A DNA stretch of 19,554 bases from the NCBI GenBank assembly GCA_046048295.1, contig JBJOGJ010000048.1, forward strand, positions 1 through 19,554, given 5' to 3'. The position numbers and the translations under genes were made by a program. Source of the stretch: CBDCWA01 sp046048295. Its GTDB lineage: Bacteria; Pseudomonadota; Alphaproteobacteria; Rhizobiales; Hyphomicrobiaceae. The number at the start of each line of letters is the position of its first letter. The stretch's first letter is position 1. Below are positions 1 to 8,253 of this stretch, piece by piece. The notes under the pieces were generated by a model. It was not told the DNA's origin. It did no database searches and saw nothing but the letters and a program-made list of their open reading frames with translations.

Positions 1-704
1 TCGAGAAAACTCGAAAGCACACGGGTGCGCATGCGGTGGACCATGGCGAGCTCGACGGAGCGCGTCTGCAGCACCTTGGAACCGAGGGAGGCCATCTCCA
101 GCATCTCCTCGTAGGTGATGCGCGAAAGGCGCCGGGCCTGCGGGACGATGCGCGGGTCGGTCGTGAACACGCCTTCGACGTCGGTGTAGATGTCACAGAC
201 ATCGGCGCCGACAGCAACGGCCACGGCGACGGCACTGGTATCGGAGCCGCCACGGCCGAGCGTGCTGATGCGGTTGGCGCCGGGCTCGACGCCCTGAAAG
301 CCGGTCACCACGGCTACCTCGCCGCGTTGCATCGCTGCCGAAATGGCGGCTCCGTCAACCTCCTGGATGCGGGCGCGCCCGTGCACGCGGTCCGTGACGA
401 TGGGCACCTGCCAGCCCTGCCATGAGCGGGCGTCGATGCCGATGGACTGGAGGACGATGGCCATGAGGCCGGCTGTCACCTGCTCGCCCGAGGCGACGAC
501 GACGTCGTACTCGCGGGGATCATAGCGCTCCGAGGCTTCGTTGACATAGGCGACCAACTGGTTGGTAACGCCCGACATGGCGGACACCACGACGGCCACC
601 TGGTTGCCGGCGTCGACCTCCCGCTTGACGTGGCGCGCAGCATTCCGGATGCGCTCGACGTCGGCAACCGAAGTGCCCCCGAACTTCATCACCACGCGCG
701 CCAT
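1..704 (-). CDS. lysC: Aspartokinase, N-terminal part (3' end beyond window)
   Basis: Aspartate kinase phosphorylates L-aspartate with ATP, the first step towards lysine, threonine, methionine and diaminopimelate, in the cytosol. The visible 234 residues start MARVVMKFGGTS, the family's nucleotide-binding signature (K7, F8, G9, G10, T11, S12). VVASGEQVTAGLMA, TLGRGGSDTSAVA and the stretch around YTDVEGVFTTDPR follow, all typical of the amino-acid-kinase domain. The ATG at 704 is preceded by AGGAG six bases upstream on the minus strand. The reading frame is open to position 1, so the rest of the kinase domain and the C-terminal ACT regulatory domains lie outside the window. It is divergent from ubiG, an arrangement I recall from other alphaproteobacteria. 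Identification is secure; only the allosteric part is unseen. Confidence 0.96.
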   Translation of the reverse strand, partial: MARVVMKFGGTSVADVERIRNAARHVKREVDAGNQVAVVVSAMSGVTNQLVAYVNEASERYDPREYDVVVASGEQVTAGLMAIVLQSIGIDARSWQGWQVPIVTDRVHGRARIQEVDGAAISAAMQRGEVAVVTGFQGVEPGANRISTLGRGGSDTSAVAVAVAVGADVCDIYTDVEGVFTTDPRIVPQARRLSRITYEEMLEMASLGSKVLQTRSVELAMVHRMRTRVLSSFL

Positions 705-871
705 CCGCTGCTCCTGCTCGACGATCCACGTAAACCCGGCAAGCCCATAACGTCTGGCCGCCGTCATCATGGCGGAGACACATAGCCGCAAGCCGGCAAA
801 GCCGCAATGGGCTCGCTGGCGGGTGGCGCCAACCCATTGACATCGCGGGTCGCCCGCCGCCAAGTGGGGGC

Positions 872-1624
872 ATGGCCAATTCCGAACAAACGAGCCGCGC
901 GACGCTGGACGCCGAAGAGGTCGAGCGGTTCTCCCGAATGTCCAGCGAATGGTGGGATCCGGCAGGCAAGTTCCGGCCATTGCACAAGCTCGGGCCGGCG
1001 CGCATCGGCGCCATTCGAGACCTGATCGCCGGCCATTTCGGGCGCGACGTGGGCGGGGCAAGGCCGCTCGCGGGTCTCGGACTGGTCGACATCGGTTGCG
1101 GCGGCGGGCTGGTGGCGGAGCCACTGACCCGTCTCGGCGCCAGTGTTACCGGCATCGATCCGTCGCAAGCGAACATCGAGGCGGCCAGAATTCACGCGGA
1201 AGGCCAGGGGCTCGGGATAGAGTACCGGGTGGCGACCGTCGAAGAGCTGGCGGCGGAGGGCCGCAGGTTCGATTGCGTGCTGTGCCTGGAGGTGGTCGAG
1301 CACGTGCCGGACGTCGGCGCCTTCCTAAAAGTCACCGCGGAGCTCGTGCAGCCGGGTGGGCTCATGGTGCTCTCGACGCTGAACCGGACATTGAAATCCT
1401 TTGCGCTGGCCATTGTCGGGGCCGAGTACGTGCTCAGATGGCTGCCGGTCGGCACGCACCAGTGGCAGCGCTTCGTGACACCGGACGAGCTTGCCGGATA
1501 CGTCAGCGCGGCGGGGCTCGAGGCCGGGAGCAGGGAGGGGCTGGTCTACAATCCGCTTGCCGACCGGTGGAGTCGCAGTAGCGACACGGACGTGAATTAT
1601 ATCATGGCGGCCGCCAAACGATGA
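872..1624 (+). CDS. ubiG: Ubiquinone biosynthesis O-methyltransferase UbiG
   Basis: This is the SAM-dependent O-methyltransferase of ubiquinone synthesis, which methylates the ring hydroxyls at two steps, in the cytosol or at the inner membrane. The 250 residues have the usual UbiG length. The N-terminal RFSRMSSEWWDP stretch (about 20-30) is characteristic. SAM motif I is LVDIGCGGGL (71-80), with the ribose-binding acid at D96 in GIDPS. The EVVEHV block (140-145), NRT (171-173) and GTHQW (194-198) are also typical. The ATG at 872 follows a G-rich sequence (GTGGGGG) directly upstream. It is divergent from lysC across 167 bases that must hold both promoters; I see no convincing hexamers there. 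The next gene starts 83 bases downstream and is functionally unrelated. Confidence 0.96.
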   Translation: MANSEQTSRATLDAEEVERFSRMSSEWWDPAGKFRPLHKLGPARIGAIRDLIAGHFGRDVGGARPLAGLGLVDIGCGGGLVAEPLTRLGASVTGIDPSQANIEAARIHAEGQGLGIEYRVATVEELAAEGRRFDCVLCLEVVEHVPDVGAFLKVTAELVQPGGLMVLSTLNRTLKSFALAIVGAEYVLRWLPVGTHQWQRFVTPDELAGYVSAAGLEAGSREGLVYNPLADRWSRSSDTDVNYIMAAAKR

Positions 1625-1707
1625 CCGCGATTGAGCAGCGGGGCGTTTCTCCATAGAGTGGCGAGGCTGACTGCATTGCATTCGTATTCATTTCCGGGGG
1701 CGTTTTC

Positions 1708-3240
1708 ATGTCGGGTGGAAAGAGCAAACGCTTGGCGCTGGTCGTCGGCAACTCCGCCTATAGCTATGCAGCACCGCTGAAGAATGCGGCGAACGACGCC
1801 AAGGCGGTCGGCGAGAGGCTGGCGGAACTCGGCTTCGAAGTGATGGGCGGACCGAACGATGCGCCGGCGGGCGGCAAACGGGGCCGCAAGCCGGCCAACG
1901 TCGGAATCGACCTGGACCGCAAGACAAGCGTGCAGAGGTTCGCGGCTTTTCTCGACCGCATCGAGCCGGGCGATACGGCGCTGATCTATTACGCCGGTCA
2001 CGGGCTGCAGATTGCGGACGAGAATTTCCTGGTGCCTGTCGACGCCAGCCTGGCCGGCGACGAACCGCTGGCGCAACTGGTCAGAATGCGGGTCATGATC
2101 GAGCAGGCGGCACTCAAGGCAGGACGCGCCGGCACGACGCTGGTGTTCCTCGACGCCTGCCGCGAGAACCCGTTCACGGAAGAACAACTGCGAAACCTTG
2201 CCTTAGGCGCCCGCAGCCTCGGCGCGGCGCAACACAGGCCGGAGCCGATGGCGCTGGTCGGCAAGGGTTTCGCGACAATGAAAATGCAAGCGCGTGCAGA
2301 CGCATCGGCAACGTTCATCTCGTTTGCAACGTCGCCCGGCGACTTCGCCTACGATGGCGAAGGCACGAACAGCCCGTTCACGACGGCGGTGGTCAATCAC
2401 CTGTCCACCAGGGGGCTCAGACTGGACGACTTCATCGACCGGGTAGCCAGCGACGTGCTCGTGCATTCGGAGATGGCGGGCCGCTACCAGGACCCCTGGT
2501 ATGAAAGCAATCTGCGCCGCGACTTCTACTTCAGGCCGGTAGATTCCAGCCCTGTGTGGCTGCTCGCGCTGCTTTCGCTGATTGCGGGGGCGATCGCAAC
2601 GCACTTCATGATGGGGTTCGATTCCTTCCTGGCGGTGGTGAAGCCCACAAGGCCCGAGACCTCCCCCTTCCTCTATCTCGGCGGCGTGTTCTTCGCCGCG
2701 GTCATCGGCTTCGGGGTTTGGCGGTGGGGAAGCGGCAAGGCGCGGGACGTGGCGATCGCAGTGGCCGGCACGACGCTCGCCTTCGCGCTGGCGATCTTCA
2801 TCCTCGAAACGCCGATCATGCAGTTGCGCGGGGAGGAGCCGGTGTTCGGCGGCAACGGGGTCAGCTTGTCGAGCATCCTGGCGCGCGAACGGTTGCTGAA
2901 GTTCCTGGGCAGCCCGCACTTCGTTACGGTCAGCGTGCTCGTGCTGCTTGCGGCACTGATGGCGACCATCCTGACGGCGCTAAGCCTCAAGCCGCAACGC
3001 GGGGGGTTCAGCGGCTTCGGCACGCTCGTCGGCTCGATGAGCGTGGCGGTGCTGCTGCCGTTCATGGCGGTGGGCATGCTTTGGGTGCAGGAGTTGATGG
3101 GCGACAACACCGGTGCGACCCTGCACTGGCTGGCTGTCGCCACCGGAGCGCTGTGGTTTATGATCCTCGGCGCACAGCTCGGGTACAGTTTCATGTACCA
3201 CGTGGAGGACTACGAGCCACCAGCCGGCAGCGGACGCTAG
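1708..3240 (+). CDS. Caspase-like (C14) protease with a six-segment membrane region
   Basis: This is a 510-residue protein. The N-terminal half (about 7-275) is a caspase-like domain of clan CD: it opens RLALVVGNSAY, then has the catalytic His98 in YYAGHG and the catalytic Cys151 in FLDACRENPF. FISFATSPGDFAYDG and NSPFTTAVVNHL follow, both typical of bacterial C14 proteins. A basic, Gly-rich insert sits at about 52-72. The C-terminal half is hydrophobic, with likely membrane spans near 284-301, 321-337, 348-366, 405-425, 443-461 and 471-492. No signal peptide is seen and the protease domain is probably cytosolic. ATG 1708 follows GGGGG seven bases upstream. Both catalytic residues are present, so it should be active. 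The substrate is unknown. It heads a run of proteases and a wall hydrolase, which suggests a shared role, though 364 bases separate it from the next gene. Confidence 0.88.
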   Translation: MSGGKSKRLALVVGNSAYSYAAPLKNAANDAKAVGERLAELGFEVMGGPNDAPAGGKRGRKPANVGIDLDRKTSVQRFAAFLDRIEPGDTALIYYAGHGLQIADENFLVPVDASLAGDEPLAQLVRMRVMIEQAALKAGRAGTTLVFLDACRENPFTEEQLRNLALGARSLGAAQHRPEPMALVGKGFATMKMQARADASATFISFATSPGDFAYDGEGTNSPFTTAVVNHLSTRGLRLDDFIDRVASDVLVHSEMAGRYQDPWYESNLRRDFYFRPVDSSPVWLLALLSLIAGAIATHFMMGFDSFLAVVKPTRPETSPFLYLGGVFFAAVIGFGVWRWGSGKARDVAIAVAGTTLAFALAIFILETPIMQLRGEEPVFGGNGVSLSSILARERLLKFLGSPHFVTVSVLVLLAALMATILTALSLKPQRGGFSGFGTLVGSMSVAVLLPFMAVGMLWVQELMGDNTGATLHWLAVATGALWFMILGAQLGYSFMYHVEDYEPPAGSGR

Positions 3241-3434
3241 CCTGCTTCCGATACATGAGGTTGATCGGACACGTGCGTACGATAATCGGCAGCCGTGCGG
3301 GCGCCAGACGTGGCAGCACCGTACAAAGTGTGCTTATCTTGCCGCGGCCAGCTATTAAATCGTAACTCGTTTCAAGCTGTTAGCATGACGGATAACGAAC
3401 ACTCGCGAAGCGCGACAAGGTCCACGGCCCAGCA

Positions 3435-3465
3435 ACAATGCAGAGGCCCCGCCGTTCTGCATTGT
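3435..3465. promoter_or_regulatory. 10-bp perfect inverted repeat (stem-loop or operator)
   Basis: ACAATGCAGA at 3435-3444 is the exact reverse complement of TCTGCATTGT at 3456-3465, with an 11-base GC-rich loop. As RNA it makes a 10-bp stem, plus a possible G-U pair inside. As DNA it could be a dimeric repressor site. No T-run follows, so it is not a classic intrinsic terminator. Its right arm shares bases with the hairpin at 3462-3477. It lies about 140 bases before the start of the second caspase gene. Confidence 0.5.
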
Positions 3466-3477
3466 CCACCAGGACAA
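3462..3477. promoter_or_regulatory. Second hairpin, mutually exclusive with the preceding one
   Basis: TTGTCC (3462-3467) pairs perfectly with GGACAA (3472-3477) around the loop ACCA. Bases 3462-3465 are also needed by the larger stem at 3435-3465, so an RNA cannot form both fully. Overlapping alternatives of this kind can act as switches, but the short stem may also be chance. Confidence 0.35.
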
Positions 3478-3604
3478 CATTTCATCCGCTTGCCGACGCT
3501 TGCCGGGATTTGCTTTGCCCGCAGGCCCTTGGCGGACTAGCTTCGCGAATGATGCCGACGGGGAAAGACTGAATTTCGGCTACGTGTGAGAGGGAGAACA
3601 CGAC

Positions 3605-5341
3605 GTGACAACGGGGCAAGAACCGGGCCGGCTGGCGCTCATCATCGGCAACGGCAACTATCGTAGCGCACCCCGGCTGCGGAACCCGATCAACGACGCC
3701 AACAAGCTCAGCGACAGCCTCGCCGCACTCGGCTTCCAGGTGAGGAAGGAGCTCGACGTCGACGGCGAGCAGTTCCAGCGGGTCATCGGCCAGTTCATCG
3801 GCGAGATCGGCAGAAGCCGGGCGGCAGGCGGCGAACCGGTCGCGGTGTTCTTCTTCGCCGGCCATGGCGTGCAGGTGAGGGGAGAGAACTACCTGCTGCC
3901 AATCGATGGCGATATCGCCAATGAGGCCGACCTGAAACTGCGAACGATCAGCCTCAACGTCGTCGTCGAAGCAATGGGCAACTCGGCGCAGACCAGCATC
4001 GTGTTCCTCGACTGCTGCCGCAACAACCCATTGCCGCCATCGCTCGGGCAGGACGAACTCAGCCGCACGATCAAGGCACAGAGCGGACTTGCCAATGTCG
4101 ACGTGCCGAACGGCGCGTTCATCGCCTTCGCGACACAACCGGACAACGTCGCGGTGGACGGAAAAGGCGAGAACAGTCCATTCACCGAGGCGCTCACCGA
4201 GTGCATCGCACGGCCGGACGAGTCGATCTCGGAAGTGATGATCCATGTTCGCCGCCTGGTGCACCAGAAGACCGGCGGCCGCCAGATCCCCTGGGACCGG
4301 TCGGCCCTGTTCGAAAACTTCGCGTTCTGCCTGCAGAACGTCGCCGACATTCGTGCACTCGATGCGCCAACTGCGGCGGAGCTCGAGGCGCGACGCGAGG
4401 AAGAGTACTGGTCGCTGCTCCAGAACAGCACCAACCCGGCGCTGCTCGAAAGCTTTGCACAACAGTTCCCGAAGAGCCCGAGGCGGGAGGAAGCACTTGC
4501 GCGGATCGAGCGGCTCCACCGCCAGCAGCGGCGCCACAGGATCACGCTGCGTGCGGCAAGCGTGGTGCTGATATTTGCAACGCTGTTCGCTGCCTGGGTC
4601 GGCGGCAACTGGGCCCGCTTCACCCAGAACTACGAAGGTGTCGACCTGAGCCGGGCAGACCTGATCGGTGGCGACGTGCACCTCGCGGCGCAAGGCGTCG
4701 GCGATACGCCGACGAGTTGCCGACTGAGATGCATATGGAGCAACATGCTCGGCACGCCGTGCGTGGCGGTCAGCTACGACCCACGCTCCACGGTCTGCTA
4801 CCTGAAGGACAGCGTCGGCTTCTTCAGCCTGCCCGACCAGGACGGCCTCGGCAGCGACCCGTCGCAGTCGTGGATCATGAAATGGACGGGGGAACCTAAG
4901 CCCCAGCACGCCAAGGGCGCCGGATTCGCGGTGCTGTTCAACCGACAACTCGTCGGCACGCAGATCGATGAAGCCAAGGTTCTCGCGCATCCGCTGACGG
5001 CCAAGGAAATCGAGGTCTACGGCGCCAAGAACAAGCGCAGGTGGGAAGCGGCGCGGAGCGTCAATCCCGGCCTGGCGGAGCCGAAGCTGCAGATCAACAG
5101 GCTCGATCAGCGCACCGGGCGCATGATCTGGCGGTTCCGCGGCATTCCCTGCCAGCGAATCTGCGCCGCGCTCGGCCCGGACTGCATGGGTTTCAGCCAC
5201 ACACCTTTCGGCAACCGGTGCGAGCTGTTCGGGACGGTGACGGACATCATTCGCGAGGGCAACGGCAAGCACGTCAGTATCCCGACGACCATATCGGGGT
5301 GCAAGGACTTCACGGTCAGGGCGTGCCGGGAAGACGGCTGA
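3605..5341 (+). CDS. Caspase-like protease with one TM segment and two PAN/Apple-like regions
   Basis: This is a 578-residue protein. Residues 9-245 are a caspase-like (C14) domain: RLALIIGNGNY, catalytic His87 in FFAGHG, and catalytic Cys138 in FLDCCRNNP, where the usual Ala before the Cys is also Cys (137). An Arg/His-rich stretch (302-316) precedes one hydrophobic span (about 317-335). The part after it is Cys-rich: a PAN/Apple-like region at about 342-428 (NYEGVDLSRADL; Cys 372, 376, 386, 398) and a second at about 490-577 (Cys 516, 520, 527, 539, 566, 574). The basic residues before the span and the paired Cys imply a cytosolic protease and a periplasmic, disulfide-bonded PAN part, like a receptor. 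The start is GTG 3605, with AGGGAG about nine bases upstream. The next gene starts 40 bases on. PAN regions bind proteins or glycans; the ligand here is unknown. Confidence 0.88.
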   Translation: MTTGQEPGRLALIIGNGNYRSAPRLRNPINDANKLSDSLAALGFQVRKELDVDGEQFQRVIGQFIGEIGRSRAAGGEPVAVFFFAGHGVQVRGENYLLPIDGDIANEADLKLRTISLNVVVEAMGNSAQTSIVFLDCCRNNPLPPSLGQDELSRTIKAQSGLANVDVPNGAFIAFATQPDNVAVDGKGENSPFTEALTECIARPDESISEVMIHVRRLVHQKTGGRQIPWDRSALFENFAFCLQNVADIRALDAPTAAELEARREEEYWSLLQNSTNPALLESFAQQFPKSPRREEALARIERLHRQQRRHRITLRAASVVLIFATLFAAWVGGNWARFTQNYEGVDLSRADLIGGDVHLAAQGVGDTPTSCRLRCIWSNMLGTPCVAVSYDPRSTVCYLKDSVGFFSLPDQDGLGSDPSQSWIMKWTGEPKPQHAKGAGFAVLFNRQLVGTQIDEAKVLAHPLTAKEIEVYGAKNKRRWEAARSVNPGLAEPKLQINRLDQRTGRMIWRFRGIPCQRICAALGPDCMGFSHTPFGNRCELFGTVTDIIREGNGKHVSIPTTISGCKDFTVRACREDG

Positions 5342-5381
5342 CGCGCCACAACCCGGAACAATCGATGGACAGGAGGGGCAC

Positions 5382-8213
5382 ATGGCAAACGATGGCAACG
5401 AAAAGGGGTTCGGACCCGACCTGCCGCCGGTAAGGGGCAAGCTGCTGCCTGCCCACGAGGAGGCGACGCGCGACGCCGTCGGGCCGGCGCACGACGATGA
5501 ACTCGACGGACCCGAAGACCTGCCGCTGTTCGACGAGGAAGAGAGCGTGACGCGGAGCGGCATCCCGCGTGTCGCCTGGCCGTCGAGCGACGCGGAGGCG
5601 CCCGATTACGCGCACCTGGAGCCGGGAGGACGCGAGCCAAAAATCGGCGACGAGGACTTCGTACTGACGGCAGCCGAACTCGACCTGGTCATCCGCGCCA
5701 ACCAGTACCTGCCGGAAGGCTTCGACGACCAATTCGTATTCGCGATACGCGGCGCCCGACTGAAGAACGGCGACTCCGCCGAAGGCGTGACCAGCATCGC
5801 GCTCAATGAGACCCGGCCGGATCACCGCGAATTCATGTGCACGATCGGCTTCTACTCCCCCAAGTCGGGGCATCTTTCGGCGTTCAAGGCGTCGACGGTT
5901 CCGAACGTGCAGTTCATGACGAACTACTATCGGAAGATGAACAGGATCTCTCCGTTCAGCTCGACGAACGCCAACATGCTGCCGACGGGCTGCTATGTGT
6001 ACCGCGTCAATGCGCACAAGAGCGGCACGATCAAGCCGGCGCTGCGGCTCACCAGCCCGGACAGGCTCACCGAAGATGGTACGGTCACGACGCTGCGGAC
6101 GCACAACGACCTGACCTTCCGGGACGACGACCTGTGGGACAGGTGCGTGCCCTACGACAACGTGCACTGCGCGTACAAGTTCGATTCCTTCTCGTCGGCG
6201 GGGTGCCTGACCATCTGCGGTCCGAACGGACAGGGGCCGTGGGGCAAGTTCCAGGCGGTGCTGAAGACGATGCGCTGGAACGCCCGCCAGGACGTCGTAC
6301 TGATGACCGGACGCGAAGCAACGATCGCGGCCTACATCATCCAGGCCAACAAGCACAACGATCCCGATATCGTCAGGCGCTATCTCGGCCGCCTCCGCCA
6401 CGGATCGCAGGGGCCGGCGGTGAAACGGCTGCAGGCGAAGCTGGGCTTCGAGCCGACCGGATATTTCGGCGCGAGCACGAAACTCACGCTCACCCAGCTG
6501 CAGAAGGAAAAGGGCCTCAGACCGGATGGGATCTACTCAGACGCCGTCGACCAGGCTCTCGGCTGGGACGTGATGCAGGGCTGGTCGCTCAAAGGCGGAG
6601 CGGGCGAGCCTGAACCAGCCCCGGTTGCCGTGCCTGCGGCAGTCACCGCACCCGAACCTGCGGAGGTGCCAGCGCCACCGGGCGGCGAGGCGCCGGCTCA
6701 GCCCGACGCGGGAACGGCAACGGCAACCGCCGCCACTGGCGCCGGCGCAGGTGCAGCGACAGTGGCGACCCAGCCGGCCCCGGTGCCGCAACCGGAACCC
6801 GTATCACAACCGCGGAACCTTGCCGGCGTGCCGGGCGGACCCGAGGCGGCGACCAACGAAGCCGTGGTGCCTCCGCATGCGCCGGTGCCGACGCCGCCGG
6901 CGCCGTCGATCATCACGCGGCCGAAACTCGCCTTCACGCCAGAGACGCTCAGACGCTTCGCATCCAAGGCACAGCCGCGGTACGTCGAGGCGTTCCTCGA
7001 CTACCAGCAGATGCTCGGCGAATATGGCGTCAACGAACATCCGATGCGGTTCTGTCATTTCCTCGGGCAAATCGGCAACGAATGCGGGCGGCTTCGCATC
7101 CTCGAGGAGAACATGAACTACACGACCGCCGCCCGGCTGCAGGCGGTGTGGCCGTCGCGATTCCCGACGCGGGCTTCCGCCGAACCGTTCGTGCGCAATC
7201 CCGAGAAGCTCGCCAACAACGTATACGGCGGCAGGCTCGGCAACACGGAGCCGGGTGACGGCTGGCGCTACAGGGGACGCGGGTTCGTTCAGATCACCGG
7301 TCGCGGCAGCTACCGGGAGATGGGCAAGAAGCTCAACATCGATCTCGAGAACAATCCCGATCTCGCATTCGATCCACGCTTCGCGCTGGCGATCGCGTGC
7401 GAGACATGGAAGGCAAAACAGCTCGCCGGCGAGCGGAGCATGAACGACCTCGCGGAGGCCAACAAGCTCGAGGCGATGACGTACCGCGTCAACGGCGGCT
7501 ACACGAATCTCGACGACCGGCGGGCGGCGTTCGAGGAAGCATGGGCGATATGGGCCGAGGACAGGGCGCCGAAAGGCCCACTAGGCAAGGGCATGCTGGA
7601 TCGCGGCGACCGCGGTCTCGAGGTGCGTACGCTGAACGATCATCTCGCCCGGCTCGGCATGTTCGACGGCATCACCCGTCGTAAGCCCGGTTCCGTGTTC
7701 AACTTCTACACCTACAAGGCGGTGCGGGCGTTCAACGAGCGTGAAGGCGACAAGGATCCGATCGGCTTCGTGGCCAGCGACACGGTGGAGCGCATCGAGA
7801 ACGCGTTGAGCCGGACGACGCGCAGCCGGAGCGCGGCGACACGGTCGCCGGAGGCATTGCCTCGCAGTGCCGATACGATATCGGACCGCATCCGCTCGCG
7901 GCTGCGGATCATCAGGACGACATCGCTTCTGCTGGCGGTGTTGGCGCTTGTCTACGCGGTCGTGCAACTGCTGGCGATGGACGGCGGCAGCGCGCTGTCC
8001 GATCTGGCGCCGGTCGGTCCGTTCGTGTTCGCGGCGCTGGTGTTCCTGTTCGCCGTGTCGCTCTGGATCGCAGCCGCGCCGCTCGCCCGCGCCGTCAACG
8101 TGCCGAATGCGGAGGTACGGCGGAGCATCTCTGCCAGCGAGGAACCCGATACCTTCATCGATCTCAGCGAAGAGCCGGTGCGCAACGGTATCAATCTCGA
8201 CAATGTCAGTTAG
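5382..8213 (+). CDS. Membrane-anchored endolysin-like protein: PG-binding and GH19 domains
   Basis: This 943-residue protein has an acidic, disordered N-terminus (1-90) with no signal peptide. Residues about 92-320 form a domain I do not recognise, with an H262...SSAGC275 pattern. A PG_binding_1-type domain lies at about 337-395 (RHGSQGPAVKRLQAKLG). A Pro/Ala/Glu-rich linker covers 404-513. A GH19 chitinase/lysozyme-type domain spans about 516-725: FLGQIGNECGR carries the likely catalytic Glu567, EENMNY gives Glu575/576, and YRGRGFVQITGRGSY (630-644) is a family hallmark. A second PG-binding-like region spans about 735-808. An Arg-rich linker (811-845) leads to two membrane segments (about 846-866 and 877-901) and a short tail. 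AGGAGG lies five bases before ATG 5382. The likely role is cleavage of peptidoglycan or chitin-like glycan. It has 40-base gaps to both neighbouring protease genes. Confidence 0.85.
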   Translation: MANDGNEKGFGPDLPPVRGKLLPAHEEATRDAVGPAHDDELDGPEDLPLFDEEESVTRSGIPRVAWPSSDAEAPDYAHLEPGGREPKIGDEDFVLTAAELDLVIRANQYLPEGFDDQFVFAIRGARLKNGDSAEGVTSIALNETRPDHREFMCTIGFYSPKSGHLSAFKASTVPNVQFMTNYYRKMNRISPFSSTNANMLPTGCYVYRVNAHKSGTIKPALRLTSPDRLTEDGTVTTLRTHNDLTFRDDDLWDRCVPYDNVHCAYKFDSFSSAGCLTICGPNGQGPWGKFQAVLKTMRWNARQDVVLMTGREATIAAYIIQANKHNDPDIVRRYLGRLRHGSQGPAVKRLQAKLGFEPTGYFGASTKLTLTQLQKEKGLRPDGIYSDAVDQALGWDVMQGWSLKGGAGEPEPAPVAVPAAVTAPEPAEVPAPPGGEAPAQPDAGTATATAATGAGAGAATVATQPAPVPQPEPVSQPRNLAGVPGGPEAATNEAVVPPHAPVPTPPAPSIITRPKLAFTPETLRRFASKAQPRYVEAFLDYQQMLGEYGVNEHPMRFCHFLGQIGNECGRLRILEENMNYTTAARLQAVWPSRFPTRASAEPFVRNPEKLANNVYGGRLGNTEPGDGWRYRGRGFVQITGRGSYREMGKKLNIDLENNPDLAFDPRFALAIACETWKAKQLAGERSMNDLAEANKLEAMTYRVNGGYTNLDDRRAAFEEAWAIWAEDRAPKGPLGKGMLDRGDRGLEVRTLNDHLARLGMFDGITRRKPGSVFNFYTYKAVRAFNEREGDKDPIGFVASDTVERIENALSRTTRSRSAATRSPEALPRSADTISDRIRSRLRIIRTTSLLLAVLALVYAVVQLLAMDGGSALSDLAPVGPFVFAALVFLFAVSLWIAAAPLARAVNVPNAEVRRSISASEEPDTFIDLSEEPVRNGINLDNVS

Positions 8214-8253
8214 GCGGCGGCCGTCCGCGGCCGGTGGGACGTAGGAGCGTCAG

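Larger units (their letters stand above)
3241..3604. other. Non-coding gap between the two caspase genes, structured
   Basis: This 364-base stretch holds no gene I can support; an 81-codon frame inside it has no Shine-Dalgarno sequence and no recognisable protein. It contains an AT-richer part near 3350-3400, a small hairpin at 3403-3415 (TCGCG/CGCGA), a strong inverted repeat at 3435-3465 and an overlapping hairpin at 3462-3477. It is the likely site of the promoter for the three-gene run starting at 3605. I could not pick out confident -35 and -10 hexamers. Just before the GTG at 3605, CGTGT and ACACG could pair and place the ribosome-binding site in a loop (3583-3602). Confidence 0.6.

Noticed and set aside
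3295..3540. 81-codon frame in the gap between caspase genes
   Set aside because: No Shine-Dalgarno sequence, no recognisable protein, and it runs through the inverted repeats.
3482..5563. 693-codon open frame on the minus strand
   Set aside because: It lies antisense to the PAN caspase gene, has no ribosome-binding site or recognisable domain, and mirrors codon bias of the real gene.
6591..6920. Repetitive look of the endolysin-like gene's middle part as a DNA repeat
   Set aside because: It encodes a low-complexity Pro/Ala/Glu linker; no regular repeat unit is visible at the DNA level.
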